Source: Maribacter caenipelagi
Lineage (GTDB): Bacteria > Bacteroidota > Bacteroidia > Flavobacteriales > Flavobacteriaceae
Assembly: GCF_004364175.1 (NCBI RefSeq)
Contig: NZ_SNZW01000016.1
Coordinates: 62,001 to 126,000 of the forward strand
Length of the DNA: 64,000 nucleotides
Direction of reading: 5' to 3'
The notes under the pieces are model-generated. The model saw only the letters and a list, made by a program, of their open reading frames with translations, did no database searches and was not told the DNA's origin. A program made the translations under genes and the position numbers. This document shows positions 1 to 8,473 of the stretch, piece by piece (positions within the stretch are counted from its first letter, which is position 1; each line of letters begins with the position of its first letter).

Positions 1-342
1 TATTTGAATATGAACAACTACCAAGAGGCTATTACGTATTTAGAAGATTTTAGCTCTGACGATGCTGTTTTAGGTGCTTTGGCAAAAGGTGGTTTGGGTG
101 ATGCTTTTATGCAATTAGACCAAGCTTCAGATGCTTTAGGTTATTATGAGGCAGCTGTAAAACATAGTGGTAACGACTATACTGCTCCTAAGTTTTTATA
201 TAAAGCTGGTATTACTGCTTTAGAAATGGGAGATAAGGATAAGGCTTTAGGCTTTTTTCAAAAAATAAAAGACGAGTTTCCAAAATCAGAAAATGCCAAT
301 TCTATAGATGCTTTTATAGGTATGGCTAAAAGTGGTGAGTAA
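1..342 (+). CDS. Tetratricopeptide repeat protein, C-terminal fragment (5' end outside window)
   Basis: The reading frame is open from the first base, so the start lies upstream and only about 113 C-terminal residues are visible. They form TPR-like helix pairs: one with ALAKGGLGDAFMQLDQ and DALGYYEAAVKHSG, a second with FLYKAGITALEMGDKDKALG followed by FFQKIKDEFPKS. The last unit resembles the YfgM/BamD-like pattern in which each repeat ends in a pre-proline 'P.S' turn. TPR proteins are usually scaffolds; no catalytic function can be assigned. The stop codon overlaps the ribH start (TAATG), so the two are translationally coupled. The TTG or ATG near the left edge should not be taken as the true start. 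Confidence 0.8.
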   Translation, partial: YLNMNNYQEAITYLEDFSSDDAVLGALAKGGLGDAFMQLDQASDALGYYEAAVKHSGNDYTAPKFLYKAGITALEMGDKDKALGFFQKIKDEFPKSENANSIDAFIGMAKSGE

Positions 343-824
343 TGGCTACAGTAAATAAAAATTTATCGTCTTACGATAAGGCAACAATCCCAAACGCGAA
401 CGGACTTCGGTTTGGGATTGTTGTTTCAGAATGGAATTCAGAAATAACGGAAGGATTGTTTTCTGGTGCTTTTAATGCATTAATTGATTGCGGAGCTCAA
501 GAATCTGATATTATCCGTTGGAATGTTCCGGGTAGTTTTGAACTTACATTTGGTTCAAAGAAAATGATCAATATGCATAAGGTTGATGCCGTAATTGCTA
601 TTGGTAGCGTTATACAAGGGGAGACCAAGCATTTCGATTTTGTATGTGATGCTACTGCCCAAGGTATAAAAGACTTGAATATTACAACCAATGTGCCTGT
701 TATATTTTGTGTACTTACAGATAATAACATGCAGCAAGCCATTGAACGTAGTGGTGGTAAGCACGGTAATAAAGGTACTGAAGCAGCTATTGCTGCTATT
801 AAAATGGCAGTTTTAGGTAATTAG
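342..824 (+). CDS. ribH: 6,7-dimethyl-8-ribityllumazine synthase
   Basis: Penultimate step of riboflavin synthesis: condenses 5-amino-6-ribitylamino-uracil with 3,4-dihydroxy-2-butanone 4-phosphate to lumazine in the cytoplasm. The 160-residue length is typical of the family. Visible motifs are FGIVVSEWNSEITEGL (residues 24-39, substrate-binding first strand and helix), VPGSFEL (62-68), AIGSVIQGETKHFDFV (86-101) with the proton-transfer His97, and the GNKGTEA phosphate-binding segment near the C terminus. The start overlaps the upstream TPR gene by one base. No other riboflavin gene is in the window, so the pathway is dispersed, as is common in Flavobacteriia. The identification is secure. 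Confidence 0.96.
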   Translation: MATVNKNLSSYDKATIPNANGLRFGIVVSEWNSEITEGLFSGAFNALIDCGAQESDIIRWNVPGSFELTFGSKKMINMHKVDAVIAIGSVIQGETKHFDFVCDATAQGIKDLNITTNVPVIFCVLTDNNMQQAIERSGGKHGNKGTEAAIAAIKMAVLGN

Positions 825-934
825 TAACCTTTTCAATAATTCTATTTTCTTATAAGTTTTAGAGTGTTAGGTTAGTATCGTAAGATGTTAACAAATTTTG
901 GCATTGGTAACATGCCCTATTTTTCTATTTTAAG

Positions 935-942
935 TAACTTTG
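935..942 (+). promoter_or_regulatory. Candidate -7 promoter element (TAACTTTG)
   Basis: An exact match to the Bacteroidota -7 consensus TAnnTTTG sits just 11 bases before the ATG at 954. No TTG is placed at the usual 17-23 base distance, so only the -7 half supports it. If real, transcription starts near 946-950 and the small membrane protein must start at 954 (or 948) rather than at the further-upstream ATG at 885. Confidence 0.35.
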
Positions 943-953
943 GTGTTATGGGG

Positions 954-1247
954 ATGTTGAACAAAATAACTCGGTTAAGAAAAAATAGGTCATTTGAATA
1001 CAATCCTAGGTATTATGATGGCAAAGGAAAAGGGAATCCGTTTAAAATGGAACCTAAATTCGACCAATTTCGTAGTACGTTAAATACATCTCGAGGATTA
1101 AAAAGAAAAATTAATAGTGCTATAGAAGATTCTAAAAGAAAAGGAGATCGCAACTTAAAGATTAGAATGGTAATTATAATTGCGGTATTGGTTCTTATTT
1201 TTCTTTATATAATTGATTTTGACCTCACAATTTTCTTTACTTCATAA
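954..1247 (+). CDS. Small conserved membrane protein between ribH and mutL
   Basis: A 97-residue protein if read from the ATG at 954; an in-frame ATG at 948 and one at 885 (120 residues) are alternatives. The core begins MLNKITRLRKNRSFEYNPRY, has a basic, aromatic-rich head (RYYDGKGKGNPF, FDQFRST), a charged helix, and one C-terminal transmembrane segment (VIIIAVLVLIFLYIIDF), so it is probably a tail-anchored inner-membrane protein. From memory, homologues beside mutL in Flavobacteriia have been labelled 'riboflavin synthase subunit beta'; nothing in the sequence supports such an activity, and the name probably leaked from the neighbouring ribH. Its stop overlaps the mutL start by one base. 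Function unknown. Confidence 0.75.
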   Translation: MLNKITRLRKNRSFEYNPRYYDGKGKGNPFKMEPKFDQFRSTLNTSRGLKRKINSAIEDSKRKGDRNLKIRMVIIIAVLVLIFLYIIDFDLTIFFTS

Positions 1248-3097
1248 TGGCAGATATTATTAGATTATTACCTGACCATGTAGCAAATCAAATTGCTGCT
1301 GGTGAAGTGGTGCAACGCCCATCTTCTGTGGTAAAAGAATTAATGGAGAATGCCATTGATGCCGGCGCCACCGAAATTCAACTTATTATAAAAGATGGCG
1401 GTAAGACCTTGATTCAGGTCGTTGATAATGGTAAGGGTATGAGCGGCACCGATGCTCGATTGAGTTTTGAACGCCATGCAACATCTAAAATTCAAAAAGC
1501 AGAAGATCTTTTCAATTTAAATACAAAAGGTTTTAGGGGAGAGGCACTAGCTTCTATTGCGGCGATTGCACATGTAGAAATGCTTACCAAAACTGAAGAT
1601 GACGAGATTGGTACGAAAATTAAAATTGAAGGAAGCAAAATAGTAACTCAAGAAGTTGTTGTTGCCCCAAAGGGAACTTCAATGTTAGTAAAGAATCTAT
1701 TTTTTAATATTCCTGCTAGACGTAATTTTTTAAAATCTGATCAAGTTGAATATCGGCATATAGCAGATGAGTTTCATAGAATTTCATTGGCACATCCGCA
1801 GGTGGCATTTAATTTTTATAATAACGGTAGCGATGTATTTCAGTTACCATGTACCGATTTTAGAAAACGTATCGTACATATTTTTGGTAGAAAGACCGAT
1901 GAGAAGCTTGTACCTGTTGAAGAAGAAACGCACGTAGTAAGAATTTCAGGGTATATTCAAAAACCTGAATTTGCTAAAAAGAGTAGGGGAGAACAGTTTT
2001 TCTTTGCTAATAATAGATTTATAAAGAGTCCGTATTTACATCATGCTATTTTGGGTGCTTTTGAAGGATTAATTCGACCGGGTACACACCCTGGTTATTT
2101 TTTGAATTTAGAGGTTGATCCGGGTACAATTGATATAAACATACACCCAACGAAAACAGAAGTGAAGTTTGATGACGAGCATACGTTATATGCCATGCTT
2201 AAATCTACTGTAAAACATAGTCTGGGTCAATTTAATGTTGTACCTGCTTTAGACTTTGAGCAAGACCAAAATTTAGATACTCCGTATTCATATAAAAACA
2301 AACAGGTAGGTATACCTCAGGTGGTGGTAGATTCTTCTTTTAATCCTTTTGAGACAGTAAAACCTTCAAAAAGTAATTCTGGAGGTGGTAGTTATTCCAA
2401 ACCAAAAGTTGATGGTTGGCAGAATCTATATGTAGGTTTAGAAAATACTGTTGATGGTGGAGCTAGTCATTTAGAGTTTGAGTCAGAGGTTGTCAATAGT
2501 AGTATTTTTGATGGTGAAAAAGAGTTGTTAGATCATTTTACTACTACTTTTCAAATGCGTAAAAAGTATATTATTACGACCATAAAATCTGGTATGGTGG
2601 TCGTAAATCAAAGTAGAGCTCACCAACGTGTGCTTTACGAGAATTTTTTAAAGAATATAACCATAAAAGAAGCTGTAAGTCAGCAATTACTTTTTCCGTT
2701 GACCTTATCTTTTTCTACTAGTGAAATTAACATCTTAAAAGAGATTAAAGAGAATTTATGTACTGTAGGTTTTGTATTCGGAGAAATTACTGAAGACGGA
2801 GTAGAGATTTCTGGTGTTCCTGTCTTAGTTGTTGAGAGTGAGGTTCAAATGATAATGGAGCAACTGATTTCAGATTTTCAACAAGAGGTACCTGGTGATA
2901 GTTTTTCTCAAAGTGATATGTTGGCAAAAACGTTGGCAAAAACCCTCTCGGTTAAAACAGGTGAAACTTTAGACGAGATTTCTCAAGTGAAGTTGGTTAA
3001 TGACCTTTTTGCATGTAAGGAAACGACATTGAGTCCGTTTAACAAAAAAGTTTACATTACGCTTACAGAGAATGATATTGAACGAAAATTTATATAA
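1247..3097 (+). CDS. mutL: DNA mismatch repair protein MutL
   Basis: ATPase that couples MutS mismatch recognition to downstream strand processing. The GHKL ATPase domain fills residues 1 to about 330: KELMENAIDAGAT contains the general base Glu31 and Mg-binding Asn35, followed by DNGKGM (60-65), TKGFRGEALASIAA (93-106) and IDINIHPTKTEVKF. A variable linker (about 335-415) precedes the C-terminal dimerisation domain. In that domain the endonuclease motif DQHA(X)2E(X)4E is degenerate: the sequence is NQSRAHQRVLYE (454-465), lacking Asp, His and the first Glu. The C terminus ends IERKFI without a CPHGRP motif. The protein is therefore predicted to lack intrinsic nicking activity. It starts on the last base of the preceding stop and abuts the rhomboid gene directly. 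Confidence 0.96.
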   Translation: MADIIRLLPDHVANQIAAGEVVQRPSSVVKELMENAIDAGATEIQLIIKDGGKTLIQVVDNGKGMSGTDARLSFERHATSKIQKAEDLFNLNTKGFRGEALASIAAIAHVEMLTKTEDDEIGTKIKIEGSKIVTQEVVVAPKGTSMLVKNLFFNIPARRNFLKSDQVEYRHIADEFHRISLAHPQVAFNFYNNGSDVFQLPCTDFRKRIVHIFGRKTDEKLVPVEEETHVVRISGYIQKPEFAKKSRGEQFFFANNRFIKSPYLHHAILGAFEGLIRPGTHPGYFLNLEVDPGTIDINIHPTKTEVKFDDEHTLYAMLKSTVKHSLGQFNVVPALDFEQDQNLDTPYSYKNKQVGIPQVVVDSSFNPFETVKPSKSNSGGGSYSKPKVDGWQNLYVGLENTVDGGASHLEFESEVVNSSIFDGEKELLDHFTTTFQMRKKYIITTIKSGMVVVNQSRAHQRVLYENFLKNITIKEAVSQQLLFPLTLSFSTSEINILKEIKENLCTVGFVFGEITEDGVEISGVPVLVVESEVQMIMEQLISDFQQEVPGDSFSQSDMLAKTLAKTLSVKTGETLDEISQVKLVNDLFACKETTLSPFNKKVYITLTENDIERKFI

Positions 3098-3841
3098 ATG
3101 GGAAGAATTACAGATACTATTAAGCATTTACTGATTATCAACGTTCTATTTTTTGTTGCTACACAAATGTATGGCGAGCAAATGTACGAGTGGTTTTCAT
3201 TGTATTTCCCAAAAAACGAACACTTTGAGCTTTGGCAAATTATAACACATATGTTCATGCATGGTGGCTTTATGCATATACTTTTTAATATGTATGCATT
3301 ATGGGCTTTCGGTACACCATTAGAGCGAATGTGGGGAAGAAATAAATTTTTATTTTTCTATATCTCAGCGGGTTTAGGAGCAGCTTTAATTCATATTGGT
3401 GTAAACTATTATTACTATAATGCCGGAATGAGTGCTTTGGTAGATGCTGGTATTTCTGAAAGTAGTATTCTAGAGATCATTAACAGTGGGCAGTATAATA
3501 CAGAGTGGTATAAGATTGCAGGTCAATCTACGATTGATAATTTTTTAGGTGCTTTTAATACTCCTGTGGTTGGTGCGTCGGGAGCAATATATGGTATTTT
3601 GGTGGCATTTGGAATGTCTTACCCCAATAGCGAATTGTTTCTTATTTTTCTTCCCGTGCCTATCAAAGCAAAATTCTTTATACCTGTTTTAATTGGTCTA
3701 GATTTGTTTTCAGGAGTTACAGGGTACAGTTTGTTTGGACAAGGTATAGCGCATTTTGCACACGTAGGTGGTGCCTTGTTCGGATTCTTGATGATGTGGT
3801 ACTGGAAAAAAAATCAGTTTAATAAAAACAGGTGGAACTAA
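3098..3841 (+). CDS. Rhomboid family intramembrane serine protease (first of tandem pair)
   Basis: Inner-membrane protease that cleaves transmembrane substrates. The six-segment rhomboid core is recognisable: HMFMHGGFMHILFNMYAL carries the HxxxN oxyanion residues (His60, Asn64), GASGAIYG holds the catalytic Ser161, and IAHFAHVGGALFGF the catalytic His222. An unusually long stretch (about residues 102-153) with a Tyr-rich start separates the third segment from the catalytic serine helix; it contains hydrophilic sequence and probably forms an extramembrane insertion. The ATG follows the mutL stop with no gap. Substrates are unknown. The active site is intact, so an active protease is expected. 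Confidence 0.92.
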   Translation: MGRITDTIKHLLIINVLFFVATQMYGEQMYEWFSLYFPKNEHFELWQIITHMFMHGGFMHILFNMYALWAFGTPLERMWGRNKFLFFYISAGLGAALIHIGVNYYYYNAGMSALVDAGISESSILEIINSGQYNTEWYKIAGQSTIDNFLGAFNTPVVGASGAIYGILVAFGMSYPNSELFLIFLPVPIKAKFFIPVLIGLDLFSGVTGYSLFGQGIAHFAHVGGALFGFLMMWYWKKNQFNKNRWN

Positions 3842-3844
3842 ACT

Positions 3845-4726
3845 ATGGCTCAACCAGATTTAAAATATCAATTTAGTAGGTTAAACATTGCGGAGAAAAT
3901 CATTGCGGTGAATGTAGTGGTTTTCATTGTAAATGCCCTGATACCATTCTTGCTTGGCTTACAAAAAAACGCCATTGTTCAATGGTTCGAATTGCCTAAT
4001 GATATTGTTGATATTGCTTTTCAGCCTTGGTCTATTGTTACCTATTCATTTTTTCATGGAGGTATAGGTCATCTGTTTTGGAACATGTTGATGATATATT
4101 TTGTTGGTCGAATATTTCTGAATCTCTTTGATGTAAAACGATTTTTGAATGTATATGTACTAGGAGTCATTTTAGGTGGCTTATTCTTTGTACTAGGGTA
4201 TAACATATTTCCTGCTTTTTTTGATGTCAATGCATCTTTAATTGGAGCTTCGGCTGGTGCTAGTGCCGTTTTGATATTTATTTGTACTTATTTGCCCAAT
4301 CAAGAGGTTAGGGTCATATTTTTCAATGTGAAGCTTTGGATGGTTGGCGCAGTGTTAGTACTTAGCGATTTAATTCAATTACCAATTAGTAACTCTGGTG
4401 GACATTTAGCGCATTTGGGTGGGGCATTTTTAGGATACTTATATGCTAGTCAATTAACGAAAGGAAACGATATAGGGTCTGGATTTTCGAAGTTTATGGA
4501 TAGTATAGCAAATTTGTTCAAAGGTTCTGGGAAGAAGGCTCCAATGAAAACGGTTTATAAAAATAAAAGTACTACCCGTAATAAAACTAATTCTACCTTA
4601 GATTACGATAAGAAGACACATCAAAAAAAGATTGATGCTATTCTAGATAAAATAAGCAAGTCTGGTTATGAAAGTCTTTCAAAAGCAGAAAAGGACTTTT
4701 TGTTTAAAGCCGGTAAAGAGAATTAA
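3845..4726 (+). CDS. Rhomboid family intramembrane serine protease with C-terminal cytosolic tail (DUF6576-like)
   Basis: Second rhomboid of the pair. GHLFWN gives the HxxxN motif (His76, Asn80), SLIGASAGASAVL holds the probable catalytic Ser136 in GASAGA rather than the commoner GASGA, and GGHLAHLGGAFLGY the catalytic His190. After the membrane core a basic linker (about 205-255) leads to a short helical tail (KKIDAILDKISKSGYESLSK and following) resembling the DUF6576 extension found on Bacteroidota rhomboids. The ATG is three bases after the upstream stop. Two adjacent, diverged rhomboids suggest either separate substrates or a paired function; the active-site residues of both look intact. 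Confidence 0.9.
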   Translation: MAQPDLKYQFSRLNIAEKIIAVNVVVFIVNALIPFLLGLQKNAIVQWFELPNDIVDIAFQPWSIVTYSFFHGGIGHLFWNMLMIYFVGRIFLNLFDVKRFLNVYVLGVILGGLFFVLGYNIFPAFFDVNASLIGASAGASAVLIFICTYLPNQEVRVIFFNVKLWMVGAVLVLSDLIQLPISNSGGHLAHLGGAFLGYLYASQLTKGNDIGSGFSKFMDSIANLFKGSGKKAPMKTVYKNKSTTRNKTNSTLDYDKKTHQKKIDAILDKISKSGYESLSKAEKDFLFKAGKEN

Positions 4727-4728
4727 GC

Positions 4729-5760
4729 ATGAAGAAAATGTCTTTTTTTAAAAAGTTCATGTTATTCTTAAATTGGATTATAGCTTTCAGTTTGTTTTTA
4801 GCTTGTATAGTTCCTTATACATCATCTGCTAGTTTAGCCTTTATTAGTTTAACAGTACCTGCATTGGTTTTAATTAATATGTTATTCTTCTTGTATTGGT
4901 TACTTGGGAAAAAGATATATCTGCTGTTGTCACTTTCAATATTAGTCTTTGGTTACTTTACACTTGGTTCTTTTATAGCATTTAATGGTCGACAAAAACC
5001 AATTAAGGATGTTAATGTTATCTCCTTATTGAGTTATAATACATTAGGGTTTAATAGTAAGTATCAAAGTGAATGGGAAAAAATTACAAGCACAGAAGTT
5101 ATAGAATTTGTGGAAGGGGAAAATGTGGATATCATTTATTTTCAAGAATTTGAGTCTCATTATGTTAAGGATGATATGTTGAAAAGCTATCCATATGTAG
5201 CAAATAAAATTGAATTTGGTGATGAAGAAGCTAGTAATGATTTGGCAATTTATTCTAAGTATAAAATAATCAATAACGGTGAGTTAGATTTTCCTAATAC
5301 TTATAATGGAGGGGTGTACGCTGATATTGTAATAAAGAAAGATACTTTACGTTTTTATAATCTTCATTTACAGTCTTTGAGGATTCGACCAAATTATTTC
5401 AAAAAGGAGCGTTCAGATAAACTATTCGTTCGGCTTAGAGATTCTTTTGATAAGCAACTATGGCAATCAGGTATCGTTAGAAATCATATTAATGCAAGTC
5501 CTTATCCTGTTATTGTGGGAGGTGATTTCAATAATACACAATTCTCTAAAGTGTATTTTAATATTAAAGGTGATTTAAAGGATAGTTTCTTGGAATCGGG
5601 ACGAGGTTACGGTGAAACCATAAAATTTTGGAAGTTCCCATTTAGGATAGATATGATCTTAATAGATCCTTCTTTTAAAATATTAAATCATAAAAATTAT
5701 AATATTGACTTATCTGACCATGAGCCCATCATGGCAACATTTAAAATACCTAGTGAATAA
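4729..5760 (+). CDS. Endonuclease/exonuclease/phosphatase (EEP) family membrane protein
   Basis: Three N-terminal hydrophobic segments (residues about 9-90, e.g. ALVLINMLFFLYWLL) anchor an EEP catalytic domain (about 97-343). EEP signatures are LLSYNTLGFN (metal and phosphate Asn), IIYFQEFE (metal Glu), GGDFNNT (Asp-x-Asn) and the C-terminal SDHEPIMATFKI (Asp-His pair). Members hydrolyse phosphodiesters, from DNA to sphingomyelin and inositol phosphates; the membrane anchor suggests an extracytoplasmic or membrane-associated substrate, but no substrate can be assigned. It follows the rhomboid gene by two bases and is the last gene of this plus-strand run. Its 3' end overlaps the convergent DUF6122 gene by 11 bases. 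Confidence 0.88.
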   Translation: MKKMSFFKKFMLFLNWIIAFSLFLACIVPYTSSASLAFISLTVPALVLINMLFFLYWLLGKKIYLLLSLSILVFGYFTLGSFIAFNGRQKPIKDVNVISLLSYNTLGFNSKYQSEWEKITSTEVIEFVEGENVDIIYFQEFESHYVKDDMLKSYPYVANKIEFGDEEASNDLAIYSKYKIINNGELDFPNTYNGGVYADIVIKKDTLRFYNLHLQSLRIRPNYFKKERSDKLFVRLRDSFDKQLWQSGIVRNHINASPYPVIVGGDFNNTQFSKVYFNIKGDLKDSFLESGRGYGETIKFWKFPFRIDMILIDPSFKILNHKNYNIDLSDHEPIMATFKIPSE

Positions 5761-6061
5761 AATAGCAATCTACAGTATCTGCTAAAATATGTATGAGTAA
5801 TGACAGACCAACAATTCGTGTTTTCTTGTAAGCAAACAATAAGGCGTATACGCCAATTGCCCAATAGGTGTGTAAAGGGTGAAAATTGATACTGCATCGA
5901 TTAGGGTCAAACATTGGCGTAGCCAAAAGATGGTCGATATCAATTACAATTGCAGATAATAATATAATAGAAGCCCAAAGCTTATTTTCTTTATAGAAAT
6001 AAATAGCAATTATAATGGGTACAATGAAATGTATTCCATAATGTGCTATGAATCTAATCAT
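5750..6061 (-). CDS. DUF6122 family small membrane protein
   Basis: A 103-residue integral membrane protein with three to four hydrophobic helices. Conserved polar residues lie in the segment VIDIDHLLATPMFDPNRC, followed by NFHPLHTY and LLIHILADTVDC. The Asp-His-Asp-His pattern resembles metal-dependent membrane hydrolases of the LexA/DUF457 (YdjM) type, but this is only a resemblance. The family is known mainly from Flavobacteriia and is uncharacterised. It overlaps the upstream WbqC-like gene by eight bases and closes the parA-led minus-strand run; its 3' end overlaps the convergent EEP gene. Confidence 0.8.
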   Translation of the reverse strand: MIRFIAHYGIHFIVPIIIAIYFYKENKLWASIILLSAIVIDIDHLLATPMFDPNRCSINFHPLHTYWAIGVYALLFAYKKTRIVGLSLLIHILADTVDCYFIH

Positions 6062-6683
6062 TATCAGTGGCTATGAACTCGTGATTGAGATATGCTATAC
6101 TATTAGGGCCTAGGTTAAATAGAAGGTCTAATATGCTTAAATTAGGAGTAAAGCCATGTCTATCGCCAAACACTTGTGTATAGGGTTCTATATTTAATTG
6201 AGGGGTGTACTTAGCACTTATTAAAAATCTAAAATCATCTTTGTCTTCAGGGGTAATCTCATATGCAAGAGTTTTTTCTTTCGGCATTTCTAGTTGAAGA
6301 CACTCAAATATCGTCTCTATGGTCTTTATATTGAAGTCAAGTAGGCTTTCATAAGTTTGATGGTAAAGAGGTTTAATATCATCTTCATAAAATTCAAAGA
6401 AAGGCGATGTTCTATAGGCAGTTTCTAAGGTGCGCCAATGTTGACGTTGCCACGGATAAGAATTGTCTATCAAAACATCTTTATATTTTTGTCTACCATT
6501 TGCTCTACCTGCATGAATTATTGGTATGCTCAATATATGTTTGCCTCGATCATTAGAAATATAAGTTCTATTTCTAAACGTCTGTTTTTGGTAATTATCA
6601 TTTACCTCCCAACAAATTGGGTGGTGCATAATATAACTGAATGTAAGTATGTTCGGAAAATATGAGGGATGAATTAATTTCAC
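6054..6683 (-). CDS. WbqC family protein
   Basis: A 209-residue cytoplasmic protein with the WbqC-like hallmarks: N-terminal MKLIHPSYFPNILTFSYIM, then QKQTFRNRTYISNDRGKHIL with the basic N-R-x-x-I pattern, and YPWQRQHWRTLETAYRTSPF. WbqC proteins are found in O-antigen and polysaccharide loci in other bacteria, and the enzymatic role is undefined. Here it is in a housekeeping operon next to lepB, which is the usual Flavobacteriia arrangement as far as I recall. The start is GTG, overlapping the lepB stop in a four-base GTGA junction, so expression is tightly coupled to lepB. Confidence 0.85.
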   Translation of the reverse strand: MKLIHPSYFPNILTFSYIMHHPICWEVNDNYQKQTFRNRTYISNDRGKHILSIPIIHAGRANGRQKYKDVLIDNSYPWQRQHWRTLETAYRTSPFFEFYEDDIKPLYHQTYESLLDFNIKTIETIFECLQLEMPKEKTLAYEITPEDKDDFRFLISAKYTPQLNIEPYTQVFGDRHGFTPNLSILDLLFNLGPNSIAYLNHEFIATDND

Positions 6684-8380
6684 TTTTTTTCCTTTTTACG
6701 TTTCCAGAACCAATTTCCTACGAAATAGGCTACTAGTAGAATTAAGAAATACTTGAAATAAGATTGTGGTTCTCCGTCGCCATTCACCGTAGTAAATATA
6801 CGATCCCATCTTGGTCTCCAGTTGCTGATGCCTTCTGTGAAATTGTCAAAACTCATCCATATGAAAATAGGTGTTCCGACAATATGGTTTTCTGGTACAT
6901 AACCCCAGGCTCTACTATCTTCAGAGTGATCTCTGTTATCACCCATCATCCAAAAGTAATCTTGTTTGAAAGTATATGTAGTAGCTGGTGATCCATTAAT
7001 GCTAATTTGATTACCAGATACAGAAATTTCATTCTTTTCGTATTCCTTGATAATCTTTTTGTAGAGTGGAAGTACTTTTAAATTCAAGTCTACCGTTGCT
7101 CCTTTTTGAGGAATGTATATAGGTCCTAATTGACTATAATTCCAAGGGTAATCAGGACTCTGAGGAAATAGGTTGATGCCTCTTCTCCCTTTTTCCGTAA
7201 CTATTTGAACTACAGAATCTATATCAGGATTTTTTCTTAGTGAAGAAACCATATCAGCTGTTAGTGGCACAGTACGTTTTCTGTCGGTTATCTCTTTTAA
7301 TGCTAATCTATATTTAGATATCACATTTGAAGGTATACCAGTTGCTTTTGTGCCTAACTCTAATTGACCGTTCTCAGATTGATTAAAGCCTATTAAATAG
7401 GGTCTTAATCCATTTACTTGGTCTTGGTTAAGCGGACTTGATTGATATTTTCTAATGAAATCGGTAATGCCCAAATTATCAAGTGTTCTAGACGATACAC
7501 CTTTGGAGCTATAGATATCGTAGTCGTACTGTGGTTTAGCGCTTTTTGGTAGTTCTAATTGCTTTCCATTTATAAAAACGTAACCATTACGAACTTCTAA
7601 AGAATCGCCTGGTACGCCTACACAACGTTTTACATAGTTCGATTTTTTGTCTATTGGTTTGTCAACACCTTTTTCTTTTTTGAAAAATACACGAACGGTA
7701 TCGGCAGGCCAACTGAAAACTACAATATCGTTTCTTTCTACTTTGGTAAACCCTGGTAATCTAAAGTAGGGTAGTTGTGGTTTTTTCAAGTAAGAAGGAA
7801 TTCCTAAGCCTGGTAATGTATCATGTACCATTGGTGCGGCAACTGTTGTCATTGGTGTTCTGGCACCATAGTGAAACTTACTTACGAAAAGAAAATCACC
7901 AACTCTTAAGGTGCGCTCCAATGATCCCGTAGGTATTACATATGGTTGTATAAAATAGGTATGTACTAGTGTGGCTGCAACAACAGCAAATAAAATGGAA
8001 CTGACCCATTCTCCTGCAGCAGTTTTCGGGTGTAAAGAACGGTCTTCAACGTATTTAACATCTAGTGTGTAGTTTACATAGTAAATGTAAAAACCAAGTG
8101 TTAATACGACTATCCAAGTTTCTAATTTACTATTTCTGCCAAAGCTTCTTATGGTTTCTACCCATAATACCGGGAACATTAATAAGTTGATAATAGGTAT
8201 GAACAATAATATTACCCACCATTTAGGTCTATTGATAATTTGCATTAAAACTATAGCGTTGTAAACAGGTATTGCAGCCTCCCAAGCTTTTCTTCCTGCT
8301 TTTACGTAAAGTTTCCAAGTACCTAAAAAATGTATTACTTGTACAATGAGAATAAAAATAATCCATTGAGTGCCGTTCAT
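6680..8380 (-). CDS. lepB: Signal peptidase I, large Bacteroidota type
   Basis: Membrane serine/lysine protease (S26) that removes signal peptides after Sec export. At 566 residues it is far longer than the E. coli enzyme (324). Several N-terminal membrane segments (about 1-145) precede box B with PTGSLERTLRVGDFLFV (catalytic Ser153), KSNYVKRCVGVPGD (catalytic Lys251) and box E MMGDNRDHSEDSRAWGYVP (479-497). Between the lysine box and box E there is about 220 residues, most of it (about 280-470) an insertion absent from E. coli, ending in a YIPQKGATVDL-type segment. A last transmembrane helix (about 543-559) precedes a Lys-rich tail. The gene overlaps the WbqC gene by four bases and follows dapB by 93 bases. 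Confidence 0.94.
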   Translation of the reverse strand: MNGTQWIIFILIVQVIHFLGTWKLYVKAGRKAWEAAIPVYNAIVLMQIINRPKWWVILLFIPIINLLMFPVLWVETIRSFGRNSKLETWIVVLTLGFYIYYVNYTLDVKYVEDRSLHPKTAAGEWVSSILFAVVAATLVHTYFIQPYVIPTGSLERTLRVGDFLFVSKFHYGARTPMTTVAAPMVHDTLPGLGIPSYLKKPQLPYFRLPGFTKVERNDIVVFSWPADTVRVFFKKEKGVDKPIDKKSNYVKRCVGVPGDSLEVRNGYVFINGKQLELPKSAKPQYDYDIYSSKGVSSRTLDNLGITDFIRKYQSSPLNQDQVNGLRPYLIGFNQSENGQLELGTKATGIPSNVISKYRLALKEITDRKRTVPLTADMVSSLRKNPDIDSVVQIVTEKGRRGINLFPQSPDYPWNYSQLGPIYIPQKGATVDLNLKVLPLYKKIIKEYEKNEISVSGNQISINGSPATTYTFKQDYFWMMGDNRDHSEDSRAWGYVPENHIVGTPIFIWMSFDNFTEGISNWRPRWDRIFTTVNGDGEPQSYFKYFLILLVAYFVGNWFWKRKKEKK

Positions 8381-8473
8381 ATTCTTTAATTTTTATTGAA
8401 ATAGTATGAATTTTTTGATGTTTGGTTCACATCAATAATCCATCAGTCTTTTAGATTGATTTTTGTTACGCTT

